This document shows, piece after piece, positions 18,034 to 26,086 of a DNA stretch of 64,000 nucleotides (positions are counted from its first letter, which is position 1; every line of letters starts with the position of its first letter). Origin of the DNA: Limibacter armeniacum (lineage in GTDB: Bacteria; Bacteroidota; Bacteroidia; Cytophagales; Flammeovirgaceae). The notes under the pieces were generated by a model. That model did not search any database. It saw only the letters and a program-made list of their open reading frames with translations, and was not told the DNA's origin. The stretch spans positions 62,001 to 126,000 of the forward strand of contig NZ_JBAJNO010000001.1 in NCBI RefSeq assembly GCF_036880985.1. The letters are read 5' to 3'. A program made the position numbers and the translations under genes.

Positions 18034-18075
18034 AACTAATAAGGGTATCTCATCGATACCCTTATTAGTTTTATT
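18034..18075 (+). terminator. Strong terminator (copy 1 of an inverted pair)
   Basis: A perfect 16-bp stem (18034-18049 with 18055-18070) with loop TCATC is followed by TTATT, 24 bp after the oxidoreductase stop. A reverse-complement near-copy with loop GATGA lies at 35189-35226, at the far end of the sugar-utilisation locus. Confidence 0.9.
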
Positions 18076-18580
18076 GTGTTTGTTGATGATTTACTAGCTT
18101 CAAAATACCATTCAAAAGCTATGTTTACCAAAATACGTTCTTGCTTAAGCTATCATTTACAAGTTTAGCTATGTGATATTCGATATATGGAATATCAATG
18201 TAGGTCATGCTAAAGTCAAAGTGTTGAGTAGTTCGGTTGGATGGAATAGATGGTAACCGATTAATAACCTCTGTAGTATGTAAATCATGCATGTATAGTT
18301 ATTGGCTATAATACTCTTGTTTAAGAAAAGATTAAGTAAGGGAATATTTCAATAAGTGTTGTTTGTGTGTTTAATTTAATGGTATGTATACATATTTGTT
18401 TACATGTTTAAAATTCAAAAAACACATCAATAGTCTGATAATCAGCTTATTGTTATTTATTGGGTGATAGCTGTAAATAAAAAATGTAATTATTCTTGTT
18501 GTTTTTACTCTTATTATTTTGCGCTATATATACATAGGTATACATTGCGCATGTACTTAAGAAGTAGATATGGCTGATGT
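18076..18580. other. Intergenic region, 505 bp, upstream of the GntR regulator
   Basis: AT-rich and without a supported gene. It contains a 12-bp palindrome centred on GTATAC (18383-18394) and a second GTATAC core (18538-18543), the sort of site bound by HutC/GntR regulators. Confidence 0.5.
18383..18394. promoter_or_regulatory. GTATAC-centred palindrome, candidate GntR operator
   Basis: TATGTATACATA is a perfect 12-bp palindrome about 190 bp upstream of the GntR/UTRA gene. HutC-type regulators commonly bind GTnTAnAC cores, which this fits. A second GTATAC core lies at 18538-18543, 38 bp before the start codon. Autoregulation is inferred. Confidence 0.45.
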
Positions 18581-19333
18581 ATGAGAGATTTTGAAGTATT
18601 TGAGACTGTTAGAAAGAAAATAGATGGAAAGAGCAGTGAGGCTTTTTACAGCCAACTCTATCGTGTAGTAAAGGAGGAAATTGAAAGTGCCAACATGAAG
18701 GAAGGTACATTATTACCAAGAGAGATTGATATCGCAGAGTTATTTGGTGTATCGAGATTGACTGTGAAAAAGTCTATGGATATGCTGGTCAATGACGGCT
18801 TAGTAGTGAAGAAGAAAGGTTACGGTACTACAGTCATTGGTAAAAAGGTGGTGTCTACTTCATTAGAAAACTGGATGAGTTTTTCGAAAGAGATGAAAGG
18901 AAAAGGTATCTCTATCAGAAACTCTTACTTTGAAGTTGAAAATACCATTGCTCCTGAAAGAGTATGTTCTTTTTTTGAAGCAGATAAGAAAGATAATGTA
19001 CTTAAGATAGCAAAAGTAAAATCAGATGAGACTGCTAACCTTGTGTACTTTGTCTCTTACATTAACCCGAAGTTCAATGTGGATGTGATGGAAGATTTTT
19101 ATCAGCCACTATATGACATTCTCAAACAGCATTACGGACTCTACCCAAAACGCTCTTTTGAACATATCAGAGCAATGGCTGCTGACGACTTTTTGGCAGA
19201 CAAGCTTAATATCCAAAAAGGAGCTCCAATTCTTTGTAGGGAAAGAAGAGTGTATACACAGGATGGAGAGCCATTGGAATATAACTACGGTTATTACAGA
19301 GGGGATAGGATCGTTTGTGAATTAAGGGTTTGA
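18581..19333 (+). CDS. GntR-family regulator with UTRA ligand-binding domain (HutC type)
   Basis: A 250-residue regulator. The wHTH lies at about residues 20-90 (FYSQLYRVVKEEIES, REIDIAELFGVSRLTVKKSMDMLVNDGLVVKKKGYGTTV). A UTRA domain follows (about 105-245), ending with the typical GAPILCRERRVYTQDGEPLEYNYGYYRGDR. HutC-type UTRA domains bind sugar phosphates or amino-sugar metabolites. The gene opens a 16.5-kb mannoside-type locus and is its probable regulator. Bacteroidota more often use SusR, HTCS or ECF regulators for such loci, so a GntR/UTRA regulator suggests sensing of an intracellular sugar phosphate. The ligand is inferred. Confidence 0.92.
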   Translation: MRDFEVFETVRKKIDGKSSEAFYSQLYRVVKEEIESANMKEGTLLPREIDIAELFGVSRLTVKKSMDMLVNDGLVVKKKGYGTTVIGKKVVSTSLENWMSFSKEMKGKGISIRNSYFEVENTIAPERVCSFFEADKKDNVLKIAKVKSDETANLVYFVSYINPKFNVDVMEDFYQPLYDILKQHYGLYPKRSFEHIRAMAADDFLADKLNIQKGAPILCRERRVYTQDGEPLEYNYGYYRGDRIVCELRV

Positions 19334-19407
19334 TTTATACCTGAACTTCAGGACATAAGAATACACAACTAATAATCAATTCAATTACATAATTTAAATT
19401 AAAACAC

Positions 19408-20187
19408 ATGCGAAAATTCACATCATTTTTCGTCGGGATTGCTATGTTCCTGTCCTTGGTGGCCTGCGATCAAGAGGAGCAAATGGCAGCACCAAAAATT
19501 ACGCTATCTAAAACGCAAGTTACAGCCAAAACAGGTGAAATCGTAACCATCTCTGCTCACATTGAATCAGAAGCGGGAGTAAAGGCTTTAGTCGTTACGC
19601 CTAGATTGGATAGTGAGGAAAAGGCAGCAGAAGTAATCACCATTTCTGAGTCATCACAGACAATGGCTGATATTGAAGTCCCTTATGAAGTAGCGGTTGA
19701 GGATGCTGAAGGTGTACTGGTACTGAATTTTGCTGTAGTGGATGAGATGGGAGCAAAGGCAGAGGCAGAAACTGTATTTGAGATTGAGTTGAGTACAACA
19801 GATATCCTGACAAGAAACAACTACCGTTGGGCTTATGTGTCAGAGACTATTGCTTCAGGCGAAAACATTATGTCTGAAGGTAAGGATGATACAACACTGG
19901 CATTCCACAAGGATGGCTCTATCACATTTGACATTGGTGAGAAAGATGCTGACGGACTGGAGACACTGGCCAGTTACACAGCATGGGAGTTGAATGAGGA
20001 TGAGACTGTGTTGACACTGACAAGAGTGGACTGGTTAGGTGAGACTACTTATGAAGAGTATACACTGGAGTCAATTGATAAGGACGAGTTGAAAGTTTCA
20101 ACTACGGTGGATTTGTCATTTTTCGGTTACTCAGAAAACGAGAAAGTGACAACAACCTTTGGATCTCAAGCTTACGTGGCTGAGTAA
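19408..20187 (+). CDS. Lipoprotein with Ig-like and lipocalin-like regions
   Basis: A 259-residue lipoprotein (signal with LVACDQ, Cys20). Residues about 30-130 look like an Ig/Big-type beta-sandwich (KITLSKTQVTAKTGEIVTISAHIES). Residues about 140-259 have the alternating strands of lipocalin-like domains (NYRWAYVSETI, TTLAFHKDGSITFDIGEKD, ATWELN-type turn, TLTRVDWLGETTYEEYTLESID). It lies 74 bp after the GntR gene and before the second susC, so it is probably a surface-exposed ligand-binding or accessory lipoprotein. No closer family is recognised. Confidence 0.75.
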   Translation: MRKFTSFFVGIAMFLSLVACDQEEQMAAPKITLSKTQVTAKTGEIVTISAHIESEAGVKALVVTPRLDSEEKAAEVITISESSQTMADIEVPYEVAVEDAEGVLVLNFAVVDEMGAKAEAETVFEIELSTTDILTRNNYRWAYVSETIASGENIMSEGKDDTTLAFHKDGSITFDIGEKDADGLETLASYTAWELNEDETVLTLTRVDWLGETTYEEYTLESIDKDELKVSTTVDLSFFGYSENEKVTTTFGSQAYVAE

Positions 20188-20199
20188 TCATATATAAAT

Positions 20200-20343
20200 C
20201 ATTGCTTGTCTTCGGATCTTAATCATTAGGTATAACAATATACATGCGAGTAAGTGTGCAAGTTTTTAGGCGTTGCTTATATCATCTAGTTATGTCTAAT
20301 AAAAAAAGTGGATTGGAACAGGTAGGTCTGAAGACAAGTAATG
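20200..20343 (+). ncRNA. Structured RNA element upstream of the second susC (unrecognised)
   Basis: A 20-bp helix pairs 20200-20219 with 20324-20343 without any mismatch in RNA: 17 Watson-Crick and 3 G-U pairs. Inside it a second uninterrupted 12-bp helix pairs 20225-20236 with 20289-20300 (10 Watson-Crick and 2 G-U). A short third helix (GTAAG 20250-20254 with CTTAT 20276-20280) is possible. All five departures from DNA symmetry are G-U pairs in the plus-strand transcript, which suggests selection on RNA rather than a decaying DNA repeat. It lies 13 bp after the lipoprotein stop and 166 bp before the susC ATG, with no T run. It could be a leader regulator, a processed small RNA or an mRNA-stability element. 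No known family is recognised. Confidence 0.6.
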
Positions 20344-20508
20344 TGAATTGTATCGCTGGATTTCTGCTGAAAAGGTAAGGATTTCGTGAAATTATCAGGT
20401 TTTAAAAAAATAAATAATACATACATATAACACTGATAATTCTCTTGAGAAAAGATTAAGCTAGTAATTCGTGTGTTTGAAATTTCATTATCATTAATAC
20501 CAAGTTGG

Positions 20509-23500
20509 ATGAAGCTCTATAGATACCTAGTCTTTTTATTGGCATTGATATGTTGTATAAAGGGAAGCAGTGCATATGCACAGGGAGAGAAAATTGTCAA
20601 AGGAACAATCAAATCCGTGACAGGAGAATTACTGATTGGTGTAACAGTAGCAGAAGAAGGAACTACCAGCGGTACCATTTCAGACCTGAATGGGGAATTC
20701 AAGTTGGCGGTTTCGGAAGGAGCAACTCTGAAAGTCAGCTATATTGGATACCAGACACAAACGGTAGAAGTCAAAAATCGTAGTTTTATTGAAGTTATAC
20801 TGGATGAGGATGTTCAGCAATTACAGGAACTTGTGGTTGTTGGTTACGGAACCATGCGAAAAGATGACCTGACAGGTGCTGTTACCTCTGTGAAAGCCGA
20901 AAATATTAAGGCGAATGCGGGGGCTTCTTTGGATCAGGCACTGCAAGGTATGGCAGCTGGTGTACAGGTGACCCAGTCATCAGGACAGCCGGGGGCTTCT
21001 ACTTCCATCAGAATCAGAGGAATTACATCCATCAATGGCAGCAACGAACCGCTGTATGTAATTGATGGCGTACCTATTATAACCAGCTCGGGTGATATGA
21101 GTACAGGTGCAACGAAAAGTGCTTCACTGAATCCGTTAGCTTCCATTAACCCCAATGATATTGCCTCTATCGAAATCCTGAAAGACGTTTCCCAGACGGC
21201 TATTTATGGTGCAAGAGCTGCCAATGGTGTGATCGTGGTGACAACGAAAAAAGGAAAAACAGGAAAAACAGTCATCTCTTTTGACTCTTATGCAGGTGTA
21301 CAGCAGGTATCTAAAAAGATGGAGATGCTGAATGCACAGCAGTTAGCTGAATTGGGCAATGAAGCGACAGACAATGCGGGATTACCTCGCAGACCGATTT
21401 TTGCAAGTCCACTTTCTTTGGGTGAAGGAACTAACTGGCAGAATGAGATTTTCCAACAGGCGGCAATACAGAGTTATCAATTATCAGTTTCTGGTGGCGA
21501 TCAGGCTACAAGGTTTTCTGTGTCTGGTGGGTATTTCACACAGGATGGTATTATCATCGGTTCAGATTATGTGAGAGGAAACATCAGAACCTCTTTGGAT
21601 CATAGAATCAATGAGAAATTCAAGATTGGTACTAATCTTACCTATGCTAGGACAATATCTAATGGTGTAGTGACCGCAACTGGTGAAGGTGGTATTGGAG
21701 GCTCTGGTGTTGTGACTTCAGCCTTAAGTTTCAACCCTGCACTTTCAGTAATGGATGCATCAGGTGAATATACCTATAAAGACAACCTTACATCGGCAGC
21801 ACCAGGTAATCCAGTAGTTGACGCTTTGAAAAACCTGAATCACTCGCAGAATAACAGGTTTATCGGAAGCCTGTATGCCGATTACCAGATTCTGGATGGA
21901 TTATCGTTCAAGACCAGTGTGAGTGGTGACGCTTACTTCAACAAGGAGATGCAGTTTATCCCGAACGATATCCGAAGAGGAGAGCAATCAGGTGGACAAG
22001 CTACACATGGGCTGATCTATGGTTATACTTGGCTTTGGGAAAACGTAGCATCGTACATCAAGCAACTGAATGATGCCAACAGGGTCAATTTTGTAGCAGG
22101 ATATTCCATGCAGTCTTTCAACTCTGAGGCTACAATTGCTTCCACATCTGACTTTGATGATAATAGATTGACCTATCATGCACTTCAGGCAGGTAAGATG
22201 AAAGGACTGACCTTGTCTGCTTCAAATGCATGGCAGATGCAGTCATACTTTGGAAGACTTAACTACTCATTGAACAATCGCTACATCTTTACAGCAACTG
22301 GTAGGGTAGATGGTTCATCCAAATTTGGAAAGAACAATAAATATGGATTCTTCCCTTCTGCTGCCTTGGCATGGAGAGTATCGGAAGAAACATTCTTTGA
22401 TGGGATTGAATCAATCAACGAACTGAAATTCAGATCAAGCTATGGCATTACAGGTAATCAGGGTATTCCTGCTTACAGTGCACAAGGTAGACTGGAGCAG
22501 ACAACAGCTTACCTGAATAATCAGGAGACCATCTCAGGAGCTGGCCCTATCAGCTTGGCTAATCAGGATTTGAAGTGGGAAAAAACAAAGCAGTTCAATA
22601 TTGGAATGGACATGGGCTTGTTTGATGATAGGGTTCAGATTACTGCAGATTACTACCAGAAATATACATCTGACTTGTTGCTTAATACCCCAATGCCATA
22701 CTATTCGGGATTCAAGTCGGCATATATGAATGTGGGTGACATGGAGAACACAGGTATTGAATTGACCCTCTCAGGTTTTGTGGCAGATACAGAAAAATTC
22801 CAATGGAAATCGGACTTCAACATCTCAAGAAACACCAACGTTGTGACTGACCTTGGTGAGTTGGGAGAGGATGGTATTCCGTCAGAACCGATGCTGGGTA
22901 TCACAGGTTGGTCAAGGATTTCAGAAGGCAAGCCAATTGGAACCTATTACGGTTACATTACAGATGGAATTTTCCAGCTGAACGATAACCTAGACAATGC
23001 ACCATACTTTACAGGAGCAAAACCAGAAGCAGGTGATAGAAAATACAAGGACTTGAATGGTGATGGGGTTATTGACTCAAAAGATATCACTGAGATCGGA
23101 AATGCTACGCCTGACTTTATCTTCGGTTTTACCAATACCTTCAAGTACAAGCGCTTCACATTGATGGTGAATACACAAGGTTCAGTGGGCAACGACCTGG
23201 TCAACTTCAACAAATTCAATTTGGAAAACCTGTCAGGAACGACGAATGCGTCTTCAGCAGTATTGGACAGATGGACGCCTGAGAATCCAACCAACGATAT
23301 GCCGAAAGCGGATGCTACTCCTCCTACCAATGTGTTGTCTTCGGCGCAAGTTGAGGATGGATCATACTGGAGAATCAAGAACCTGAAACTGGGATATGAC
23401 CTTCCGGAAAACATCACTAATAAAGCAGGTATGACTTCATTCCATGTGTATGCAAGTGTACAGAATCTTTATACGCTGACTAACTACACTGGCTTTGATC

Positions 23501-23601
23501 CTGAGGTGAATATGTTCTCGAGCGTGACCAGCATGGGAGCGGACTATGGTTCATATCCTACAGCAAGAACATTCCTGATCGGCGCAAACATCACATTTTA
23601 A
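20509..23601 (+). CDS. SusC-type TonB-dependent outer-membrane protein of the mannoside locus
   Basis: A TonB-linked importer of 1,030 residues from the ATG at 20509. An upstream GTG at 20473 would add 12 residues before the signal peptide and is rejected. After the signal peptide (ending AYAQ) comes a carboxypeptidase-regulatory-like domain (IVKGTIKSVTGELLIGVTV). The canonical LQELVVVGYGTMRKDDLTGAV box and the plug (IRIRGITSINGSNEPLYVIDGVPI) follow, then the barrel ending in NITF. The SusD gene starts 12 bp after its stop. With the downstream enzymes, this pair most likely imports a mannose-containing oligosaccharide. Confidence 0.95.
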   Translation: MKLYRYLVFLLALICCIKGSSAYAQGEKIVKGTIKSVTGELLIGVTVAEEGTTSGTISDLNGEFKLAVSEGATLKVSYIGYQTQTVEVKNRSFIEVILDEDVQQLQELVVVGYGTMRKDDLTGAVTSVKAENIKANAGASLDQALQGMAAGVQVTQSSGQPGASTSIRIRGITSINGSNEPLYVIDGVPIITSSGDMSTGATKSASLNPLASINPNDIASIEILKDVSQTAIYGARAANGVIVVTTKKGKTGKTVISFDSYAGVQQVSKKMEMLNAQQLAELGNEATDNAGLPRRPIFASPLSLGEGTNWQNEIFQQAAIQSYQLSVSGGDQATRFSVSGGYFTQDGIIIGSDYVRGNIRTSLDHRINEKFKIGTNLTYARTISNGVVTATGEGGIGGSGVVTSALSFNPALSVMDASGEYTYKDNLTSAAPGNPVVDALKNLNHSQNNRFIGSLYADYQILDGLSFKTSVSGDAYFNKEMQFIPNDIRRGEQSGGQATHGLIYGYTWLWENVASYIKQLNDANRVNFVAGYSMQSFNSEATIASTSDFDDNRLTYHALQAGKMKGLTLSASNAWQMQSYFGRLNYSLNNRYIFTATGRVDGSSKFGKNNKYGFFPSAALAWRVSEETFFDGIESINELKFRSSYGITGNQGIPAYSAQGRLEQTTAYLNNQETISGAGPISLANQDLKWEKTKQFNIGMDMGLFDDRVQITADYYQKYTSDLLLNTPMPYYSGFKSAYMNVGDMENTGIELTLSGFVADTEKFQWKSDFNISRNTNVVTDLGELGEDGIPSEPMLGITGWSRISEGKPIGTYYGYITDGIFQLNDNLDNAPYFTGAKPEAGDRKYKDLNGDGVIDSKDITEIGNATPDFIFGFTNTFKYKRFTLMVNTQGSVGNDLVNFNKFNLENLSGTTNASSAVLDRWTPENPTNDMPKADATPPTNVLSSAQVEDGSYWRIKNLKLGYDLPENITNKAGMTSFHVYASVQNLYTLTNYTGFDPEVNMFSSVTSMGADYGSYPTARTFLIGANITF

Positions 23602-23613
23602 TTGAAGGTAATC

Positions 23614-25107
23614 ATGAAAATATATAAGGCATTGATATTGGCTGCCTTGCTGGGTAGCGGTTGCAGCTCCTTTCTGGATGAGGAGCCGATAAGTGAAATC
23701 ACACAGGAAAACTATTACAAGACTGAGCAGGATGCTATTGCAGCAGTCAACGCACTGTATGATTATATCAGTGTGGGTAACTCAGGATTATGGAGTGGTG
23801 AGTTTGGTGGGGTTTACTACAATGACTACTGGATAACACAAGGTCTCTGCTCTGATGAGATGAAGACTGCTTCAGCCCCTGGAAGTTATTATTACCAGCT
23901 CTCCACTTTCTCATTCAACAGTAGCAACAGCGGATTGGAGAAGGTATGGAAAGACTGTTACAAGACAATCAATACAGCCAATCTGGCGATTGAGAATATT
24001 CCTCCAATCCAGATGGATGAAGAGCTGAAGGGAAAACTGTTGGGTGAAGCTAAGTTCTTTAGGGCAATGCTCTACTTCGATCTGGTAAGGATGTATGGGG
24101 ATGTTCCATTGAGAACTTCACCAACCAAAGGAGTGAATGATGTACAGGGAAGCAGAACACCATCTTCAGAGGTATATGCGCAAATAGAAAATGACCTGAT
24201 GGATGCTATCAGCCAATTGCCAGCAAAGGGAAGTGCAGACTTGGGAAGGTGTACTTCAGGTGCAGCAAAGGCACTGCTGGCAAAAGTTTACCTGACAGAG
24301 GGGAAATATGCTGAATCGGCAACCATATGCAAAGAACTGATTGATTCAGGGAAGTATCAGTTGTTCAGTGATTTTAAAGACCTGTTCAAGATCAGTAATG
24401 CGAACAGAGAAGAGATCATCTTCTCCATTCCATTCAGTAATACTTTGAGTCAAGGTTGGAAGGGGAGCCAGTTCAATGTGCAGTTATTGCCGTCAGGACT
24501 GAACAAGGCTGGTGAAGGTCCTGAGAATGCACAGGGATGGCAGAAACCAACCATGGACTTGTATAACAGCTTTGACAACAGCGACAGAAGAAAAGATGTA
24601 AGCTTTATCACTTCTTACAAATACAGTGATGGCTCATCAGTGTCATTTGAACCACACATTGCCAAGTGGTGGGACATGGAGGCTGAGCCTAGAGCCAATC
24701 AGTCTGATCAGGATTATATCTACTTGCGCTATGCGGATGTATTGCTGATGTATGCAGAAGCACTGAATGAAGCCAATGGCGGACCAACAGCAGAAGCCTA
24801 TGAAGCAATCAATCAGGTAAGAACTAGGGCTAGGTTTGATGGGGTGAATGTGCTGAACATCCTGCCGGATCTTTCAGGACTAGGTTATGAAGATTTCAAG
24901 GAAGCTATTCTGGAGGAAAGAAGACATGAGTTTGTAGCAGAGGGACACAGGTGGTTTGACCTTGTCCGTAATGGAAAGCTGATGGAGAAAGTGAAGCTGG
25001 CAACAGATAAGACTGAGAGCCAAGTAGCAGATTTCCACAATCTTTTCCCGATTCCACAAAGGGATCGTGAACTGAACTCTAGCCTGACACAGAATCCGGG
25101 GTATTAA
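23614..25107 (+). CDS. SusD-family glycan-binding lipoprotein
   Basis: A 497-residue SusD homologue starting at ATG 23614; an upstream TTG at 23602 is less likely. The lipobox ends at Cys17 (LLGSGCSSFLDEEP). Family features include AKFFRAMLYFDLVRMYGDVPL, LRYADVLLMYAEALNEANGG and ILEERRHEFVAEGHRWFDLVRNGK near the C-terminus. It pairs with the preceding SusC. The ROK kinase gene follows after 26 bp, so transcription continues. Confidence 0.95.
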   Translation: MKIYKALILAALLGSGCSSFLDEEPISEITQENYYKTEQDAIAAVNALYDYISVGNSGLWSGEFGGVYYNDYWITQGLCSDEMKTASAPGSYYYQLSTFSFNSSNSGLEKVWKDCYKTINTANLAIENIPPIQMDEELKGKLLGEAKFFRAMLYFDLVRMYGDVPLRTSPTKGVNDVQGSRTPSSEVYAQIENDLMDAISQLPAKGSADLGRCTSGAAKALLAKVYLTEGKYAESATICKELIDSGKYQLFSDFKDLFKISNANREEIIFSIPFSNTLSQGWKGSQFNVQLLPSGLNKAGEGPENAQGWQKPTMDLYNSFDNSDRRKDVSFITSYKYSDGSSVSFEPHIAKWWDMEAEPRANQSDQDYIYLRYADVLLMYAEALNEANGGPTAEAYEAINQVRTRARFDGVNVLNILPDLSGLGYEDFKEAILEERRHEFVAEGHRWFDLVRNGKLMEKVKLATDKTESQVADFHNLFPIPQRDRELNSSLTQNPGY

Positions 25108-25133
25108 TAACTGAACAAGAAATTTAGAGCGCT

Positions 25134-26066
25134 ATGTATACGATTGGTTTAGATCTAGGAGGAACTAAAATAAAGATAGGACTGATTCATAACGGTCAGA
25201 TTGTAGAGGAAATAGAGGTGGATGCAGCGTCACACCTTGGTCTTCAGAACAGGCTGCCAGTATTGGAGAAGGAAATTAACCAGCTACTGGAAAAGCACGG
25301 TGCAAATGATTTTCAAGGTATTGGGATCTCCATTCCGGGTATTGTGGATGTGAATCGTGCAAGGTTGCTGACAATCAACGATAAGTATAACGATGCCGTG
25401 GATATTGACCTGAAGGCTTGGGCTAAAAGTGTTTGGAACAAACCCTTGTTTATGGAAAATGATGCCCGCAGTGCGATGGTTGGTGAGTGGAAATATGGAG
25501 CAGGGAAAGGGCATGACAACGTGGTGATGATGACGCTCGGCACAGGACTGGGCACTTCAGCTGTAATTGAAGGCAAGGTCGTGAGAGGACAGAACTTTCA
25601 GGCAGGGATTCTGGGCGGACACTTTATTGTGAATTATAAAGGTCAGCAATGCAACTGTGGAAATGTCGGTTGTGCTGAGGCGGAAGCTTCCAGCTGGAAT
25701 TTACCCAACATTATTGCAGCGCTGGAAGAGAAATCAGGAAAGCTGCCAGAAGCTGATAAAGTTGATTTTGCACAGCTATTCACTTGGTATCGTGAAGGAA
25801 ATGCCGCTGCTAAATATGTCGTAGACCATTGCATCAAGATCTGGTCTACTACGGTAGCCAACCTTGTATATGCCTATGACCCTGAGGTGGTCATCATTGG
25901 AGGTGGTATCATGAGAAGTGCTGATATTATACTGCCGGCTATTAAAGAAAACCTCAAGTCATTCGGATGGGTGCCGTTCGATAAGATTGAACTAAAAACC
26001 GCTGAATTTGTACATGCATCTGCATTGCTCAGTGCTGAATATTTCTTGAGTGAACTAAACAACTAA
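25134..26066 (+). CDS. ROK-family sugar kinase
   Basis: A cytoplasmic hexokinase-like kinase of 310 residues. The phosphate-1 motif is IGLDLGGTKIKIGL at the N-terminus. MENDARSAMVGEWKYGAGKG and TLGTGLGTSAVIEGKVVRG follow. The ROK zinc site reads CNCGNVGCAEAEAS, and the catalytic and sugar-binding HxxxxxxGxxxxCxCGxxGCxE signature is recognisable as GGHFIVNYKGQQCNCGNVGCAE. In this operon, with a mannose-6-phosphate isomerase next to it, mannose (or glucose) is the expected substrate. ROK members also act on fructose and N-acetylhexosamines. Confidence 0.92.
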   Translation: MYTIGLDLGGTKIKIGLIHNGQIVEEIEVDAASHLGLQNRLPVLEKEINQLLEKHGANDFQGIGISIPGIVDVNRARLLTINDKYNDAVDIDLKAWAKSVWNKPLFMENDARSAMVGEWKYGAGKGHDNVVMMTLGTGLGTSAVIEGKVVRGQNFQAGILGGHFIVNYKGQQCNCGNVGCAEAEASSWNLPNIIAALEEKSGKLPEADKVDFAQLFTWYREGNAAAKYVVDHCIKIWSTTVANLVYAYDPEVVIIGGGIMRSADIILPAIKENLKSFGWVPFDKIELKTAEFVHASALLSAEYFLSELNN

Positions 26067-26086
26067 ACCAATTCAATTCTTCTACC

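Noticed and set aside
20200-20343. A MITE or short transposon with terminal inverted repeats
   Set aside because: No flanking target duplication is visible, the inner second helix would be unusual, and all asymmetries are G-U compatible on one strand. An RNA is the better reading, though a genome-wide copy search would settle it.
20473-20508. GTG start of the second susC
   Set aside because: It would add 12 residues before a good signal peptide that begins at the ATG at 20509.
22953-23417. Open frame of about 154 codons on the minus strand inside the second susC
   Set aside because: It is a shadow of a conserved TonB-dependent receptor coding sequence with no homology of its own.
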